From contig DASQSZ010000217.1 in assembly GCA_035642125.1 (NCBI GenBank), positions 1 through 17,845 on the forward strand: a DNA stretch of 17,845 nt, in the 5' to 3' direction. The notes under the pieces were generated by a model. It was not told where the DNA came from and did no database searches. It was given only the letters and a program-made list of their open reading frames with translations. The position numbers were made by a program, and so were the translations under genes. This DNA comes from CALAED01 sp937891035 (lineage in GTDB: Bacteria > Actinomycetota > Actinomycetes > Streptosporangiales > Streptosporangiaceae). Shown here one piece after another: positions 1-6,397 of this stretch (position 1 is its first letter; each line of letters begins with the position of its first letter).

Positions 1-722
1 CCTCCGCCGCCCCGCAATCGTCGCGGCGGCCGCAACAGCCGCAACAGCCCCGGCCGCAACAGCCGCCGCAGGAAGTGCCCGCCGAGGGTGGTCTCGACGT
101 CTCGGCCGTACGCCGGGCCTGGCCGGACATCCTGGAACTGGTGAAGGGCAAGAGCAGAGCCGCCTGGATGGTCCTCATGGAAGGGGTGCAGGCCGCCTCG
201 ATTGAGGGCACCGTGCTCACGCTGGCCTTCGATCAGGAGGGCAAGCGCAAGAACTTCGTCAACGGCGGACGCGACACGGTGGTCCGGGAGGCGCTCAAGG
301 AGTTCCTCGGCGTCGACTGGCGGATCGAGACCGTGACCGGCGCGGCACCCGGCCCGGCCGCCGCGCCGGCGGCGGCGCCGAGCGGTCAGCCGGGCCCGGG
401 CCGGGCCGGCCAAGGGGGCCGTGGACCGCGATCGGGCGGCGCCGGTGGTCCTGGTGCCGGTGGTCCGGCGGGCGCCGGTCCGATGTCGGGCACGGCGGTG
501 CCCGCGCCGCCCACCTCCGTCGGCGAGGCCGGACCTCCGCCTCCGCCTCCGCCCCCGCCGGACGAGCCGCCGCCTCCTCCGCCGTCGTTCGACGAGGCGG
601 ACGAGGTGGATCCCGAAGGCGATGCCAACGCCGACGGCGACGGGGCGTACTCCGGCATGGCCCTCATCCAGCGCGAATTGGGCGGCCAAGTCATCCAAGA
701 GATCGACAACTCATCCTCGTGA
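1..722 (+). CDS. dnaX: DNA polymerase III subunit gamma/tau, C-terminal part (5' end outside window)
   Basis: The frame is open from the window's left edge and stops with TGA at 720-722. It lacks the ATPase domains, so this is only the tail of the clamp-loader subunit that loads the sliding clamp and bridges to the polymerase. A Gln/Pro-rich linker (about 3-74) leads into a folded block at about 93-335, beginning LDVSAVRRAWPDILELVKGK, which resembles the C-terminal domain of actinobacterial DnaX. Next come a long Gly/Ala/Pro-rich stretch, two polyproline runs near 535-585, an acidic segment, and a terminal peptide GMALIQRELGGQVIQEID that looks conserved. No slippery frameshift site is visible in this portion. 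Identity rests on the tail sequence plus the downstream ybaB-recR order, the usual bacterial dnaX context. The nearest downstream gene starts 174 bp after the stop. Confidence 0.88.
   Translation, partial: SAAPQSSRRPQQPQQPRPQQPPQEVPAEGGLDVSAVRRAWPDILELVKGKSRAAWMVLMEGVQAASIEGTVLTLAFDQEGKRKNFVNGGRDTVVREALKEFLGVDWRIETVTGAAPGPAAAPAAAPSGQPGPGRAGQGGRGPRSGGAGGPGAGGPAGAGPMSGTAVPAPPTSVGEAGPPPPPPPPPDEPPPPPPSFDEADEVDPEGDANADGDGAYSGMALIQRELGGQVIQEIDNSSS
30..62 (+). repeat. CCGCAACAG short repeat inside dnaX linker
   Basis: Three exact copies of the 9-mer CCGCAACAG lie at 30-38, 39-47 and 54-62. They encode Pro-Gln-Gln units of the disordered linker in DnaX. The length is a multiple of three, so copy-number change would keep the frame. 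Probably a slippage-prone low-complexity linker without a DNA-level role. Confidence 0.7.
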
Positions 723-862
723 AGCGGCGCGGCCGGGGCCGGACGAGCCGGCGGGTTCGTCGAAATGACCAGGTAGCGCCAGGGCAAGGCACCACATGGC
801 CGCAGCGAACGTGATCCACGCCGTGGGGCCCCCGGCACGTACCGCATTCCGGCCCGAGGCCG

Positions 863-868
863 TAGTCT
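863..868 (+). promoter_or_regulatory. Possible -10 box for ybaB-recR
   Basis: TAGTCT fits the TAnnnT pattern of actinobacterial housekeeping -10 elements. It would place the start of transcription near 875, giving a leader of about 22 nt before the preferred ybaB start at 897. The -35 region (around 839-845) has no good TTGAC-like match, so the call is weak. The rest of 723-881 holds GC-rich sequence with no gene. Confidence 0.25.
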
Positions 869-896
869 CGGGAAGACAAAGGTGAAGGAGAGCTCC

Positions 897-1328
897 GTGG
901 AACCCGGTGGTCAGCTGAATTTTCAACACATGCTCGAGCAAGCTCAGCGTGTCCAGGAGCAGCTGCTCAACGCTCAGCAGGAGCTTGCCGACGCGGAGGT
1001 GACCGGGACGGCGGGCGGCGGTCTCGTCACCGTGCGGGCCAGCGGCCAGGGTGAGATCGTCGGCGTGCTCATCGACCCCAAGGCGATCGACCCGGCTGAC
1101 CCGGCCGATACCGCGGAGACCGTGGCCGACCTGGTGCTGGCCGCCATTCGCGACGCCATGCGCGCCGCGGCCGAGCTGCAGCGCGAGAAGATGGGACCAC
1201 TGACCGAAGGGCTCGGCGGCGGGCTCCCGGGTCTGGGCGACCTGGGCGACTTGCCCGGCCTTCCCGGCCTGGGCGGCATGCCGCCGGGGCCCGGCGGACC
1301 AGGCGGGCCCGGCGGACCGGGCTCGTGA
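897..1328 (+). CDS. ybaB: YbaB/EbfC family nucleoid-associated DNA-binding protein
   Basis: This is a small dimeric nucleoid-associated protein family that binds DNA with little sequence specificity and is almost always encoded between dnaX and recR. The family core runs from about NFQHMLEQAQRVQEQLL (coiled helix) through the segment VTVRASGQGEIVGVLIDPKA to a C-terminal helix AAIRDAMRAAAELQREKMG. I chose GTG at 897 because AAGGAG at 885-890 sits 6 nt upstream. An in-frame GTG at 882 has no comparable ribosome site. The product is then 143 residues, longer than the usual ~105-115, because of a Gly/Pro/Leu-rich tail (last ~40 residues) ending in collagen-like GGPGGPGGPG. The next gene, recR, begins 50 bp downstream and is likely cotranscribed. 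Confidence 0.9.
   Translation: MEPGGQLNFQHMLEQAQRVQEQLLNAQQELADAEVTGTAGGGLVTVRASGQGEIVGVLIDPKAIDPADPADTAETVADLVLAAIRDAMRAAAELQREKMGPLTEGLGGGLPGLGDLGDLPGLPGLGGMPPGPGGPGGPGGPGS
1287..1318 (+). repeat. Direct repeat encoding Gly-Pro tail of YbaB
   Basis: GGGCCCGGCGGACC occurs at 1287-1300 and again at 1305-1318, an 18-bp period in frame with ybaB. It encodes the GPGGPGGPGG-like end of the protein and reflects expansion of a Gly-Pro repeat. Confidence 0.65.
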
Positions 1329-1378
1329 CGCGGGCAGCGCTAGGGCGATAGCCGAGAGCAGAGAGAAGGTACGGGCGC

Positions 1379-1978
1379 GTGTACGAAGGGGTCGTCCAAA
1401 ACCTCATCGACGAACTGGGCAGGCTGCCCGGCGTCGGGCCCAAGAGCGCGCAGCGAATCGCCTTCCACCTTCTCGCCGCCGACCCGGCCGACGTGAGCCG
1501 GTTGACCGAGGCGCTCAAGGAAGTCAAGGACAAGGTGCGGTTCTGCCGCACCTGCGGCAACGTCGCCGAAGCGGAAGAGTGCCGTGTCTGCCGGGACGCG
1601 AGGCGCGACCCGCACGTTATCTGTGTGGTCGAAGAGCCCAAGGACGTCGTCGCGATCGAGAAGACCCGTGAGTTCCGCGGCCGCTACCACGTGCTCGGCG
1701 GCGCGATCTCTCCGATCGAAGGCGTCGGGCCGGAAGACCTAAGGATCAAGGAACTGATGACAAGGCTCGCCGACGGCACGATCACCGAGCTCATCCTCGC
1801 CACGGATCCCAATCTGGAGGGGGAGGCCACCGCCACCTACCTCGCCCGCCTAGTCAAACCCATGGGCATCACCGTGACCCGCCTGGCCAGCGGCCTGCCG
1901 GTGGGCGGCGACCTCGAGTACGCCGACGAGGTCACCCTTGGCCGCGCGTTCGAAGGACGGAGGCTCCTCGATGTCTAG
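1379..1978 (+). CDS. recR: Recombination mediator protein RecR
   Basis: RecR works with RecO (and RecF) to load RecA on single-stranded DNA at gaps during recombinational repair. The 199-residue length is typical. In order, the sequence shows a helix-hairpin-helix (LGRLPGVGPKSAQRIAFHLL, residues 13-32), a four-cysteine zinc finger (C56, C59, C68, C71), a TOPRIM domain starting ICVVEEPKDV at about 81, the conserved ATDPNLEGEATATYLARL at 141-158, and the C-terminal RLASGLPVGGDLEYADEVTL segment. All zinc ligands are present. The start is GTG at 1379 with GAGAGAAGG about 10 nt upstream, which gives the canonical MYEGVVQNLIDELGRLPG-type N-terminus. Its last 8 bases overlap the DUF5063 gene, so translation of the two is probably coupled. 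Confidence 0.97.
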   Translation: MYEGVVQNLIDELGRLPGVGPKSAQRIAFHLLAADPADVSRLTEALKEVKDKVRFCRTCGNVAEAEECRVCRDARRDPHVICVVEEPKDVVAIEKTREFRGRYHVLGGAISPIEGVGPEDLRIKELMTRLADGTITELILATDPNLEGEATATYLARLVKPMGITVTRLASGLPVGGDLEYADEVTLGRAFEGRRLLDV

Positions 1979-2561
1979 CTTCAATACGGCCGAAGACTGG
2001 AACACCCTTGCGGAGCGGGTCGCCACGCACGTGCGGAACTACCTGTCCGGCATCGAGGCGATGGCCAGGGGCGAGGGCGGCAAGAAGATCGTGCCGCTGC
2101 TGCTGCTCGAGGTCTCGCAGATCCTGCTGGCCGGTGCGCAACTCGGCGCGAGCGAGGACGTGATCCTGCCCGACAACTGGGAACCCGAGATCGGCGACGA
2201 CCCCGACCTGGACGCCGTACGGCAGGGGCTGGCTGAGCGGCTGGCCATTGTCGACGAGTACGTCGAGGTCTTCGAGCCGTACAAGGACACCGAGCCGATC
2301 TCCTACCGGCTCTCCGACGACTTGGTGGACGTCGCCAGCGATCTCGTGCACGGCTTGCGCCACTACGAGAAGGGCCGCCCGCTGGAGGCGCTGTGGTGGC
2401 TGCAGTACTCCTACCTCAACCACTGGGGCAACCACGCCGGCGCCGCGCTGCGCGCCCTGCACGCGGTGGTGGCGGGGGCACGGCTCGACGTCGTCGCGGA
2501 GCCGGTGGAAGACCTCGCCGACCCGACGGCCGAGCCGCTGGAACAAAGGGTCGGCAACTAA
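1971..2561 (+). CDS. DUF5063 domain-containing protein
   Basis: This is a 196-residue soluble, largely helical protein resembling the DUF5063 family, found downstream of recR in many actinobacteria; no biochemical function is established. Recognisable segments are WNTLAERVATHVRNYLSGIE near the N-terminus, LPLLLLEVSQILLAGAQLG-like hydrophobic helix, the acidic DNWEPEIGDDPDLDAVRQGL segment, and ALWWLQYSYLNHWGNHAGAA near the C-terminus. No signal peptide or membrane segment is apparent. Start ATG 1971 is preferred over in-frame upstream codons because CGGAGG (1958-1963) lies 7 nt upstream, inside the end of recR. The 8-bp overlap argues for coexpression with recR and a possible repair- or replication-related role, which is inference only. 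Confidence 0.85.
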   Translation: MSSFNTAEDWNTLAERVATHVRNYLSGIEAMARGEGGKKIVPLLLLEVSQILLAGAQLGASEDVILPDNWEPEIGDDPDLDAVRQGLAERLAIVDEYVEVFEPYKDTEPISYRLSDDLVDVASDLVHGLRHYEKGRPLEALWWLQYSYLNHWGNHAGAALRALHAVVAGARLDVVAEPVEDLADPTAEPLEQRVGN

Positions 2562-2667
2562 GGCCGTGCCGGTACGGCGGCCCGAGGGCCCGGCGGCTGA
2601 GGGCGCTCACAGCGTGGGTCCCAGTGGCGCAAGGTCGCGAAGGTAGGGACCGTGGGGACACGAGGAA

Positions 2668-2716
2668 GGTAGGGCGCGGCGCCGACAGCCCGCCGACGCG
2701 GCATCGGCGCGCTACC
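2668..2716 (+). terminator. Possible terminator stem-loop after recR-DUF5063
   Basis: Inner arms GCGCCGA (2679-2685) and TCGGCGC (2704-2710) pair perfectly. Outer arms GGTAG (2668-2672) and CTACC (2712-2716) also pair, giving a two-part stem with an asymmetric internal loop and an 18-nt apical loop. It lies about 105 nt after the DUF5063 stop. There is no U-tract, as is usual in high-GC actinobacteria. Confidence 0.4.
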
Positions 2717-2838
2717 CACTCGAATCGCCCAAACCAATCAAGGAAGCCTTAAATCCTGGCATAGCTGGTGTAGCCGGGCAAGCCAATCTGAAAGCTTGAC
2801 AGAGGTCGGTGCGGGTGCGCCCGCCAACCGGACATGCC

Positions 2839-2869
2839 TTGTCCCGTAAAGCGCCGCACAACCTACTAT
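2839..2869 (+). promoter_or_regulatory. Candidate promoter for ask-asd
   Basis: TTGTCC (2839-2844) and TACTAT (2864-2869) are separated by 19 bp, slightly long for a housekeeping promoter. Transcription would start near 2876 and leave a leader of about 94 nt. A second TAnnnT element, TAGACT at 2910-2915, could give a shorter leader of about 48 nt but has no good -35. Either or both may be used. Confidence 0.35.
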
Positions 2870-2969
2870 TTCGGACAAATTGTTCGCGCGTCCGGCCGAT
2901 GACCCTCGGTAGACTCGACGCCCGGAACGCCGGAGTCAGATCCCGATACCAGTTGAGGAGCAGTAAGCC

Positions 2970-4238
2970 GTGGCCCTTGTCGTGCAGAAGTACGGTGGCT
3001 CCTCCGTGGCCGACGCCGGCTGCATCAAGCGGGTCGCCCAACGGATCGTCGCGACCAAAAAGGCAGGCAACGACGTCGTGGTCGTGGTGTCCGCGATGGG
3101 CGACACCACAGACGAGTTGATCGATCTCGCCGAGCAGGTCAGCCCGCTGCCGCCCGGCCGTGAGCTGGACATGCTGCTGACCGCGGGCGAGCGCATCTCG
3201 ATGGCTTTGCTGGCCATGGCCATCGCCAACCTCGGGCATGAGGCCCGGTCCTTCACCGGTTCCCAGGCCGGGGTGATCACCGACGGTTCCCACGGCAAGG
3301 CCCGGATCATCGACGTCACCCCCGGCCGCATCCGCAGCGCCCTCGACACCGGGTCGATCGCGATCGTCGCCGGTTTCCAGGGCGTCTCCCAAGACAGCAA
3401 AGACATCACCACGCTCGGCCGCGGCGGCTCCGATACCACGGCAGTGGCGCTTGCCGCCGCGCTGGACGCCGACGTGTGCGAGATCTATACCGACGTCGAC
3501 GGGATCTTCACGGCCGACCCGAGGATCGTGCCCACGTCGCGGCGCGTCCCCCGCATCTCCTACGAGGAGATGCTCGAGATGGCCGCATGTGGCGCGAAGA
3601 TCCTGCATCTGCGCTGCGTCGAGTACGCACGGCGCTACGGCATCCCCATCCACGTGCGGTCCTCGTTCAGCCAAAAAGAAGGCACGTGGGTCGTCGACAC
3701 CATAGAAGGAACCGCGATGGAGCAAGCGATCATCTCCGGCGTCGCGCATGACCGGAGCGAGGCCAAGATCACCGTGGTCGGCGTTCCCGACAAGGTGGGC
3801 GAGGCGGCTGCGATCTTCGGTGTGCTCGCGAACACCGAGGTCAACATCGACATGATCGTGCAGAACGTGTCGGCCGCCTCCACCGGGCGTACGGACATCT
3901 CCTTCACCCTGCCGGAGGCTGACGGGCAGACCGCCATGGCCGCCCTCAACAAGGTCAAGGAGCAGGTCGGCTTCGAGTCCATGCGCTACGACGACCAGAT
4001 CGGCAAGGTCTCGCTGATCGGCGCGGGCATGCGGTCCCACCCCGGCGTGACGGCGAAGTTCTTTGGCGCGATCGCCGACGCGGGCGTCAATATCGAAATG
4101 ATTTCTACGTCGGAGATCCGCATCTCGGTGATCGTGAACCAGGACGACGTCGATGGTGCCGTGGCGGCCGCGCACGCCGCGTTCGACCTCGATTCCGAGC
4201 AAGTGGAGGCCGTGGTATACGGAGGGACCGGCCGATGA
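2970..4238 (+). CDS. ask: Aspartate kinase (alpha subunit, full-length)
   Basis: It phosphorylates aspartate to 4-phospho-aspartate, the first committed step towards lysine/diaminopimelate, threonine and methionine. The 422-residue length matches actinobacterial monofunctional enzymes. Residues 1-250 form the amino-acid kinase domain: KYGGSSV (7-13, phosphate binding), LTAGERISMALLA, QAGVITDGSHGKA, GRGGSDTTAVALAAAL (about 151) and TDVDGIFTADPRIV. Two ACT domains follow (roughly 266-340 and 345-420), with VNIDMIVQNVS and VNIEMISTSEIRISVIV, the modules that bind lysine and threonine for concerted feedback inhibition in relatives. GTG 2970 is chosen because GAGGAG (2955-2960) lies 9 nt upstream. 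Its stop overlaps the asd start in an ATGA, indicating an operon. A second start inside the gene is listed separately. Confidence 0.96.
   Translation: MALVVQKYGGSSVADAGCIKRVAQRIVATKKAGNDVVVVVSAMGDTTDELIDLAEQVSPLPPGRELDMLLTAGERISMALLAMAIANLGHEARSFTGSQAGVITDGSHGKARIIDVTPGRIRSALDTGSIAIVAGFQGVSQDSKDITTLGRGGSDTTAVALAAALDADVCEIYTDVDGIFTADPRIVPTSRRVPRISYEEMLEMAACGAKILHLRCVEYARRYGIPIHVRSSFSQKEGTWVVDTIEGTAMEQAIISGVAHDRSEAKITVVGVPDKVGEAAAIFGVLANTEVNIDMIVQNVSAASTGRTDISFTLPEADGQTAMAALNKVKEQVGFESMRYDDQIGKVSLIGAGMRSHPGVTAKFFGAIADAGVNIEMISTSEIRISVIVNQDDVDGAVAAAHAAFDLDSEQVEAVVYGGTGR
3717..4238 (+). CDS. Aspartate kinase beta subunit from an internal in-frame start
   Basis: ATG at 3717 is codon 250 of the aspartokinase reading frame and is preceded by GAAGGA (3705-3710) with 6-nt spacing, an excellent ribosome site in the middle of a gene. 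Translation from here gives a 173-residue protein beginning MEQAIISGVAHDRSEAKITV, containing both ACT domains and no kinase domain. Corynebacterium and Bacillus aspartokinases are known alpha2beta2 enzymes whose beta subunit is made from exactly such an in-frame internal start and is about the same size. The subunit is therefore expected to dimerise with the ACT half of the full-length chain and form the effector sites. Its production here is inferred from the start signals and homology. Confidence 0.68.
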   Translation: MEQAIISGVAHDRSEAKITVVGVPDKVGEAAAIFGVLANTEVNIDMIVQNVSAASTGRTDISFTLPEADGQTAMAALNKVKEQVGFESMRYDDQIGKVSLIGAGMRSHPGVTAKFFGAIADAGVNIEMISTSEIRISVIVNQDDVDGAVAAAHAAFDLDSEQVEAVVYGGTGR

Positions 4239-4258
4239 CTGATATGACTGATATGACT
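4235..4258 (+). repeat. Tandem ATGACTGAT repeat at the asd start codon
   Basis: ATGACTGAT is repeated exactly at 4235-4243 and 4244-4252, followed by a partial third copy ATGACT (4253-4258). Each unit carries an in-frame ATG, so the protein begins Met-Thr-Asp-Met-Thr-Asp-Met-Thr. The first unit also contains the TGA stop of aspartokinase. Confidence 0.9.
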
Positions 4259-5344
4259 CGTACGTCTTCCGCGCGCGACGCCGGGGGGTCCGCGCGCAAG
4301 CCCACTCTCGCGGTCGTGGGGGCCACCGGAGCCGTCGGCACGGTGATGCTCGACATCCTGTCCACCCGCGAGGATGTCTACGGCGAGATCAGGCTGGTCG
4401 CCTCGCCCCGGTCCGCCGGCCGCAAGCTCACGGTGCGCGGCGAGGACATCGAGGTGATCGCGCTGGCGCCGGAGGTCTTCGACGACGTCGACATCACGAT
4501 GTTCGACGTGCCCGATGAGGTGTCCAAGCAGTGGGCGCCGATCGCGGCGGAGCGCGGGGCCGTGGTGGTCGACAACTCCGGGGCCTTCCGCATGGACCCG
4601 GACGTGCCGCTCGTCGTTCCCGAGGTGAACGCGAGTGACGCGAGCAACCGGCCCAAGGGCATCATCTCCAACCCCAACTGCACGACGCTTTCGATGATCG
4701 TCGCGGTGGGCGCGCTGCACCATGCCTTCGGGCTGCGCGAGCTCGTCGTTGCCTCCTATCAGGCGGCCTCCGGCGCCGGCCAGGCCGGCATCGACACCCT
4801 GTACGACCAGTTGGAGAAGGTCGGCGGCAACCGCGAGGTCGGCAACCGGGCCGGCGACCTGCGCGGCGTGGTCGGCGATCTTGGGCCGTTCCCCGCCCCG
4901 CTCGCCATGAACGTCGTGCCCTGGGCCGGGTCGCTGCGGCCGGACGGCTGGTCATCGGAGGAGCTCAAGGTCCGCAACGAGTCCCGCAAGATCCTCGGCC
5001 TGCCTGACCTGCGCGTCTCGGCGACCTGCGTACGGGTCCCGGTGGTCACGACCCATTCGCTGGCCGTCCACGCGATCTTCGCGAACGAGATCCAGCAGCG
5101 CGAGGCCCAGGCGGTGCTCGCCGGGGCGGCCGGCGTAGTGCTCGTCGACAAGCCAGAGGACTACGAGTTCCCGACCCCCGCCGACGTCGTCGGGACCGAT
5201 CCGACTTGGGTGGGCCGGGTCCGCAGATCGATCGACGACCCGCACGCCCTGGAGCTGTTCCTGTGCGGCGACAACCTGCGCAAGGGCGCCGCGCTCAACA
5301 CCGCGCAGATCGCCGAGCTGGTGGCCGCTGAGTTCGCCGGCTGA
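4235..5344 (+). CDS. asd: Aspartate-semialdehyde dehydrogenase
   Basis: This is the NADPH-dependent reductive dephosphorylation of 4-phospho-aspartate to aspartate semialdehyde, the step after aspartokinase. Visible features are the Rossmann nucleotide loop GATGAVG (29-35), VVDNSGAFRMDPDVPLVVPE (111-130), the nucleophile C149 in SNPNCTTLSMIV, Q176 in SYQAASGAGQAG, and R267/H274 in RVPVVTTHSLAVH, which match the catalytic and substrate residues of the family. Length is 369 residues, about 20 more than usual because of an unconserved N-terminus MTDMTDMTRTSSARDAGGSA. ATG 4235 is favoured by GGAGGG (4221-4226) 8 nt upstream and by the 4-bp overlap with ask, but in-frame ATGs at 4244 and 4253 could also serve. 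No gene for a later pathway step follows; the next is a TetR regulator. Confidence 0.96.
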   Translation: MTDMTDMTRTSSARDAGGSARKPTLAVVGATGAVGTVMLDILSTREDVYGEIRLVASPRSAGRKLTVRGEDIEVIALAPEVFDDVDITMFDVPDEVSKQWAPIAAERGAVVVDNSGAFRMDPDVPLVVPEVNASDASNRPKGIISNPNCTTLSMIVAVGALHHAFGLRELVVASYQAASGAGQAGIDTLYDQLEKVGGNREVGNRAGDLRGVVGDLGPFPAPLAMNVVPWAGSLRPDGWSSEELKVRNESRKILGLPDLRVSATCVRVPVVTTHSLAVHAIFANEIQQREAQAVLAGAAGVVLVDKPEDYEFPTPADVVGTDPTWVGRVRRSIDDPHALELFLCGDNLRKGAALNTAQIAELVAAEFAG

Positions 5345-5459
5345 CCGCCCGATTCGTGCGGGTTCTGGCCAGGACGGGGCGACGAACCGCCCGCGCGGTC
5401 GCGCTGACCGTACCTGGCCGTACCCGCGCGTGACGGCTGCCCTTCTGCGAGGTCTTAGG

Positions 5460-6152
5460 GTGACGTACGTGACCGAGGCCAAGGCCGCGAAGTCGGAGCA
5501 GACCCGGGCGCTGATCGTGGAGACGGCGCTGCGGCTGTTTCGCGAGCGCGGCTACGCGGCGACGACGATGCGGATCATCGCCAAGGAGGCCGGGGTCTCG
5601 GTCGGCAACGCCTACTACTACTTCGGCTCCAAAGAAGAGCTGATCCAGGCGTACTACGACGAGCTGCAAAGCGAGCACAACGCCGCCTGCCAGGCCGTCC
5701 TGCGGCGGGAGCGCGACTTCGCACCGCGCCTGCTCGGCGTGCTGCGCGCCCGGGTCGACACGATGGTGCCCTACCACCAGTTCGCGGGGAAGTTCTTCAA
5801 GTTCGCCGCCGAGCCGACCAGCCCGCTCAACCCGTTCAGCGCCGAGTCCGGACCGGCGCGGGCGGCGGCCGTCGCGATCTACCGCGAGGTCGTCGAAGGC
5901 TCGGCGCTCAAGCTCGACCCGGAGTTCAAGGCCGAGTTGCCCGAGCTGCTCTGGCTGTACTCGATGGGCATCGTGCTCTACTGGGTCCACGACGGCTCCC
6001 CCGGCTGCCGCAAGACCTACCTGCTGATCGAACGTACGGTCCCGCTGGTCGACAAGATGGTCTCGATGTCGCGCCTGCCGGGCTTCAGGTCGGTTACCAA
6101 AGAGCTCGTCCAGATCATCCGCGACGTCCGGGCCAAGGACCAGTCCGGCTAA
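5460..6152 (+). CDS. TetR family transcriptional regulator
   Basis: This is a 230-residue one-component regulator. The N-terminal DNA-binding domain is clear: TRALIVETALRLFRERGYAA, then the helix-turn-helix TTMRIIAKEAGVSVGNAYYY followed by FGSKEELIQAYYDE, the standard TetR signature. The rest is a helical ligand-binding/dimer domain of unknown specificity, including PYHQFAGKFFKFAAEPTSPL and ELLWLYSMGIVLYWVHDG. GTG 5460 is chosen because GAGG at 5449-5452 lies 7 nt upstream. GTG 5469 is an alternative, and GTG 5430 lacks a ribosome site. The bases around the start include the palindrome ACGTACGT (5463-5470), a possible but unproven autoregulatory site. It is 115 bp downstream of asd, same strand, and its targets cannot be named from sequence; no divergent gene adjoins it. 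Confidence 0.93.
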   Translation: MTYVTEAKAAKSEQTRALIVETALRLFRERGYAATTMRIIAKEAGVSVGNAYYYFGSKEELIQAYYDELQSEHNAACQAVLRRERDFAPRLLGVLRARVDTMVPYHQFAGKFFKFAAEPTSPLNPFSAESGPARAAAVAIYREVVEGSALKLDPEFKAELPELLWLYSMGIVLYWVHDGSPGCRKTYLLIERTVPLVDKMVSMSRLPGFRSVTKELVQIIRDVRAKDQSG

Positions 6153-6192
6153 GGCCGGTTCCCGCCGCGCTCGCCTCCGCGCGTCAGGGTGA

Positions 6193-6210
6193 GCGGCGGT
6201 GAACTGCCGC
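6193..6210 (+). terminator. Hairpin after the TetR gene
   Basis: GCGGCGGT pairs with ACTGCCGC across a very short loop (one G-T wobble), 40 nt after the TetR stop. Short but GC-rich; a plausible terminator with no U-tract. Confidence 0.35.
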
Positions 6211-6279
6211 GGACACGAAGAAGGTGATGGGCCCCCGACGTCTACCCGTCCGGGGCGGCGGTCGCGCGATGGTGGACAA

Positions 6280-6311
6280 ACGATGTGGATAGCGCGGCGG
6301 ATCCACATCGT
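6280..6311. terminator. Perfect 11-bp inverted repeat, likely bidirectional terminator
   Basis: ACGATGTGGAT (6280-6290) and ATCCACATCGT (6301-6311) are exact reverse complements around a 10-nt loop. The hairpin lies between the convergent TetR gene and the M15-like gene. No U-tract follows on either strand. Because position and symmetry suit both directions, it may act for both genes. Confidence 0.55.
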
Positions 6312-6328
6312 CGCGGGCGTGGCGGGGG

Positions 6329-6391
6329 CCGCTGCATGATCACCGGCGGATGCTGCGGCGGTCACCTCCTTTCCTGGCGATCATGCAGCGG
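6329..6391. terminator. Perfect 13-bp inverted repeat next to the M15-like gene stop
   Basis: CCGCTGCATGATC (6329-6341) and GATCATGCAGCGG (6379-6391) are exact reverse complements separated by 37 nt. The right arm starts 6 nt beyond the stop of the minus-strand gene, so the natural reading is its terminator. The long spacing is unusual for a simple terminator and leaves a protein-binding palindrome or a remnant inverted repeat as alternatives. Confidence 0.5.
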
Positions 6392-6397
6392 TGCCCG

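Larger units (their letters stand above)
2562..2969. other. 408-bp intergenic region between the recR operon and aspartokinase
   Basis: No convincing gene. It contains a weak GCCGT/ACGGC hairpin at 2563-2578 just after the DUF5063 stop, a 10-bp direct repeat GAAGGTAGGG (2639-2648 and 2665-2674), a larger stem-loop at 2668-2716, an isolated TTGACA at 2796-2801 without a partner -10, and promoter-like elements at 2839-2869 and 2910-2915. The stretch 2735-2800 is more AT-rich than its surroundings. I saw no recognisable riboswitch fold, but could not test this computationally. Confidence 0.6.

Noticed and set aside
2796..2801. TTGACA as the -35 of the aspartokinase promoter
   Set aside because: No TAnnnT element lies 16-19 bp downstream, so the hexamer is an orphan.
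2712..4202. Long minus-strand open frame (496 codons) opposite aspartokinase
   Set aside because: His/Asp/Gly/Arg-rich translation with no family resemblance; it is the antisense shadow of a clearly identified gene in high-GC DNA.
5295..6365. Minus-strand open frame opposite the TetR gene
   Set aside because: The helix-turn-helix on the plus strand is unambiguous; the antisense product is unstructured Arg/Asp/Val-rich sequence.
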